From Acridotheres tristis (Eukaryota > Chordata > Aves > Passeriformes > Sturnidae): DNA of 64,000 nucleotides. The position numbers and the translations under genes are program-made. The number at the start of each line of letters is the position of its first letter. Positions within the stretch are counted from its first letter, which is position 1. The notes beneath the pieces were generated by a model. The model ran no database searches, was not told where the DNA came from, and worked only from the letters and a program-made list of their open reading frames with translations. Of the stretch, positions 63,520 to 64,000 are shown piece after piece. The stretch covers positions 1,860,001 through 1,924,000 of the forward strand of contig CM072886.1 in the NCBI GenBank assembly GCA_037013685.1, in the 5' to 3' direction.

Positions 63520-64000
63520 GTACTACCTCTATCTTTCTTTTGTTTCTTTGACCACTTGGGAGCGTCACCAAGCTTTAGCTTTCCTTCTTGTTGTCATGTG
63601 ATGTTAAAGTGAAACATGTAAAGGAAGGAGAAATGATTTGGGTTGCTTTACTGGAGATTCTTCTCCCTTTATTTTTAAGGCAGATGCCACTGAGGGATGG
63701 TTGTGGTAGTTGAGGAAGAAGGTTTGAAGGAGTAGGAAATAGGAATGAGCTTTCCTGATGCAAATCCCGAGGAGAGGATTGTTTAGAACAGTGAATTTGG
63801 CCCAGCCCTGGCTGCCATAGGGTTCACAGACTGGGAGGTTCGTGGCATCAGATCCAGGTTCTGCTTTGCTTCCCGTGTCTTTCCTTGTTATGAACCCCAG
63901 GAAAACCCAAGGGTGACACTGCCAGGACTGAAAAAGGAGCAGCAGCAGCTGCAGCCACAGAGCAAACACCCCAAGGACACAGGACATGTCCCTGCTCCCA

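Overview
This window looks like nuclear DNA of a bird, most likely a songbird. It holds CR1 LINE fragments with the typical avian 3' end, several endogenous-retrovirus LTRs of the kind common in passerines, short GT-AG introns and two CpG islands. The genes match a conserved vertebrate block (human 3p22). No prokaryotic, CRISPR or phage-like system is visible. Gene names rest on recognising the translated exons. No database search was possible.

Layout from left to right, with all four genes on the + strand: (1) 1-1320, a repeat-dense flank with CR1 pieces and an LTR. (2) 1340-7142, HIGD1A, with a CpG-island promoter (CRE, ZNF143-type and CCAAT motifs), three coding exons (95 aa) and an AT-rich 3' UTR. 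(3) 7480-34636, CCDC13, with a CpG-island promoter carrying an RFX X-box, a repeat-filled first intron and 13 usable coding exons (572 aa). One more exon in the last third is eroded and the terminal exon is frameshifted. (4) 34640-43280, a gene-poor interval with CR1 fragments and a GC-rich block (41130-42300). (5) 43284-57235, HHATL, 11 coding exons giving 504 aa. (6) 57236-62180, the HHATL 3' UTR and an intergenic stretch with an ERVL-type LTR. (7) 62374-63519, the first coding exon of KLHL40, which runs off the right edge.

The genes do not form one pathway. HIGD1A is a mitochondrial inner-membrane protein of respiratory-chain assembly and hypoxia response. CCDC13 is a coiled-coil centriolar-satellite and cilium protein. 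HHATL is a catalytically dead MBOAT relative made mainly in muscle. KLHL40 is a muscle Kelch protein that stabilises thin-filament proteins. HHATL and KLHL40 are neighbours and both muscle-biased, so shared regulation is possible.

The most notable observation is erosion of the 3' part of CCDC13. One internal exon has two frame changes and a GC donor but can be skipped in frame. The terminal exon has a one-base frameshift, and its old frame also holds a stop codon. Also worth checking: KLHL40 lies head-to-tail with HHATL here, whereas I recall the two being tail-to-tail in human; and a muscle-type promoter upstream of KLHL40.
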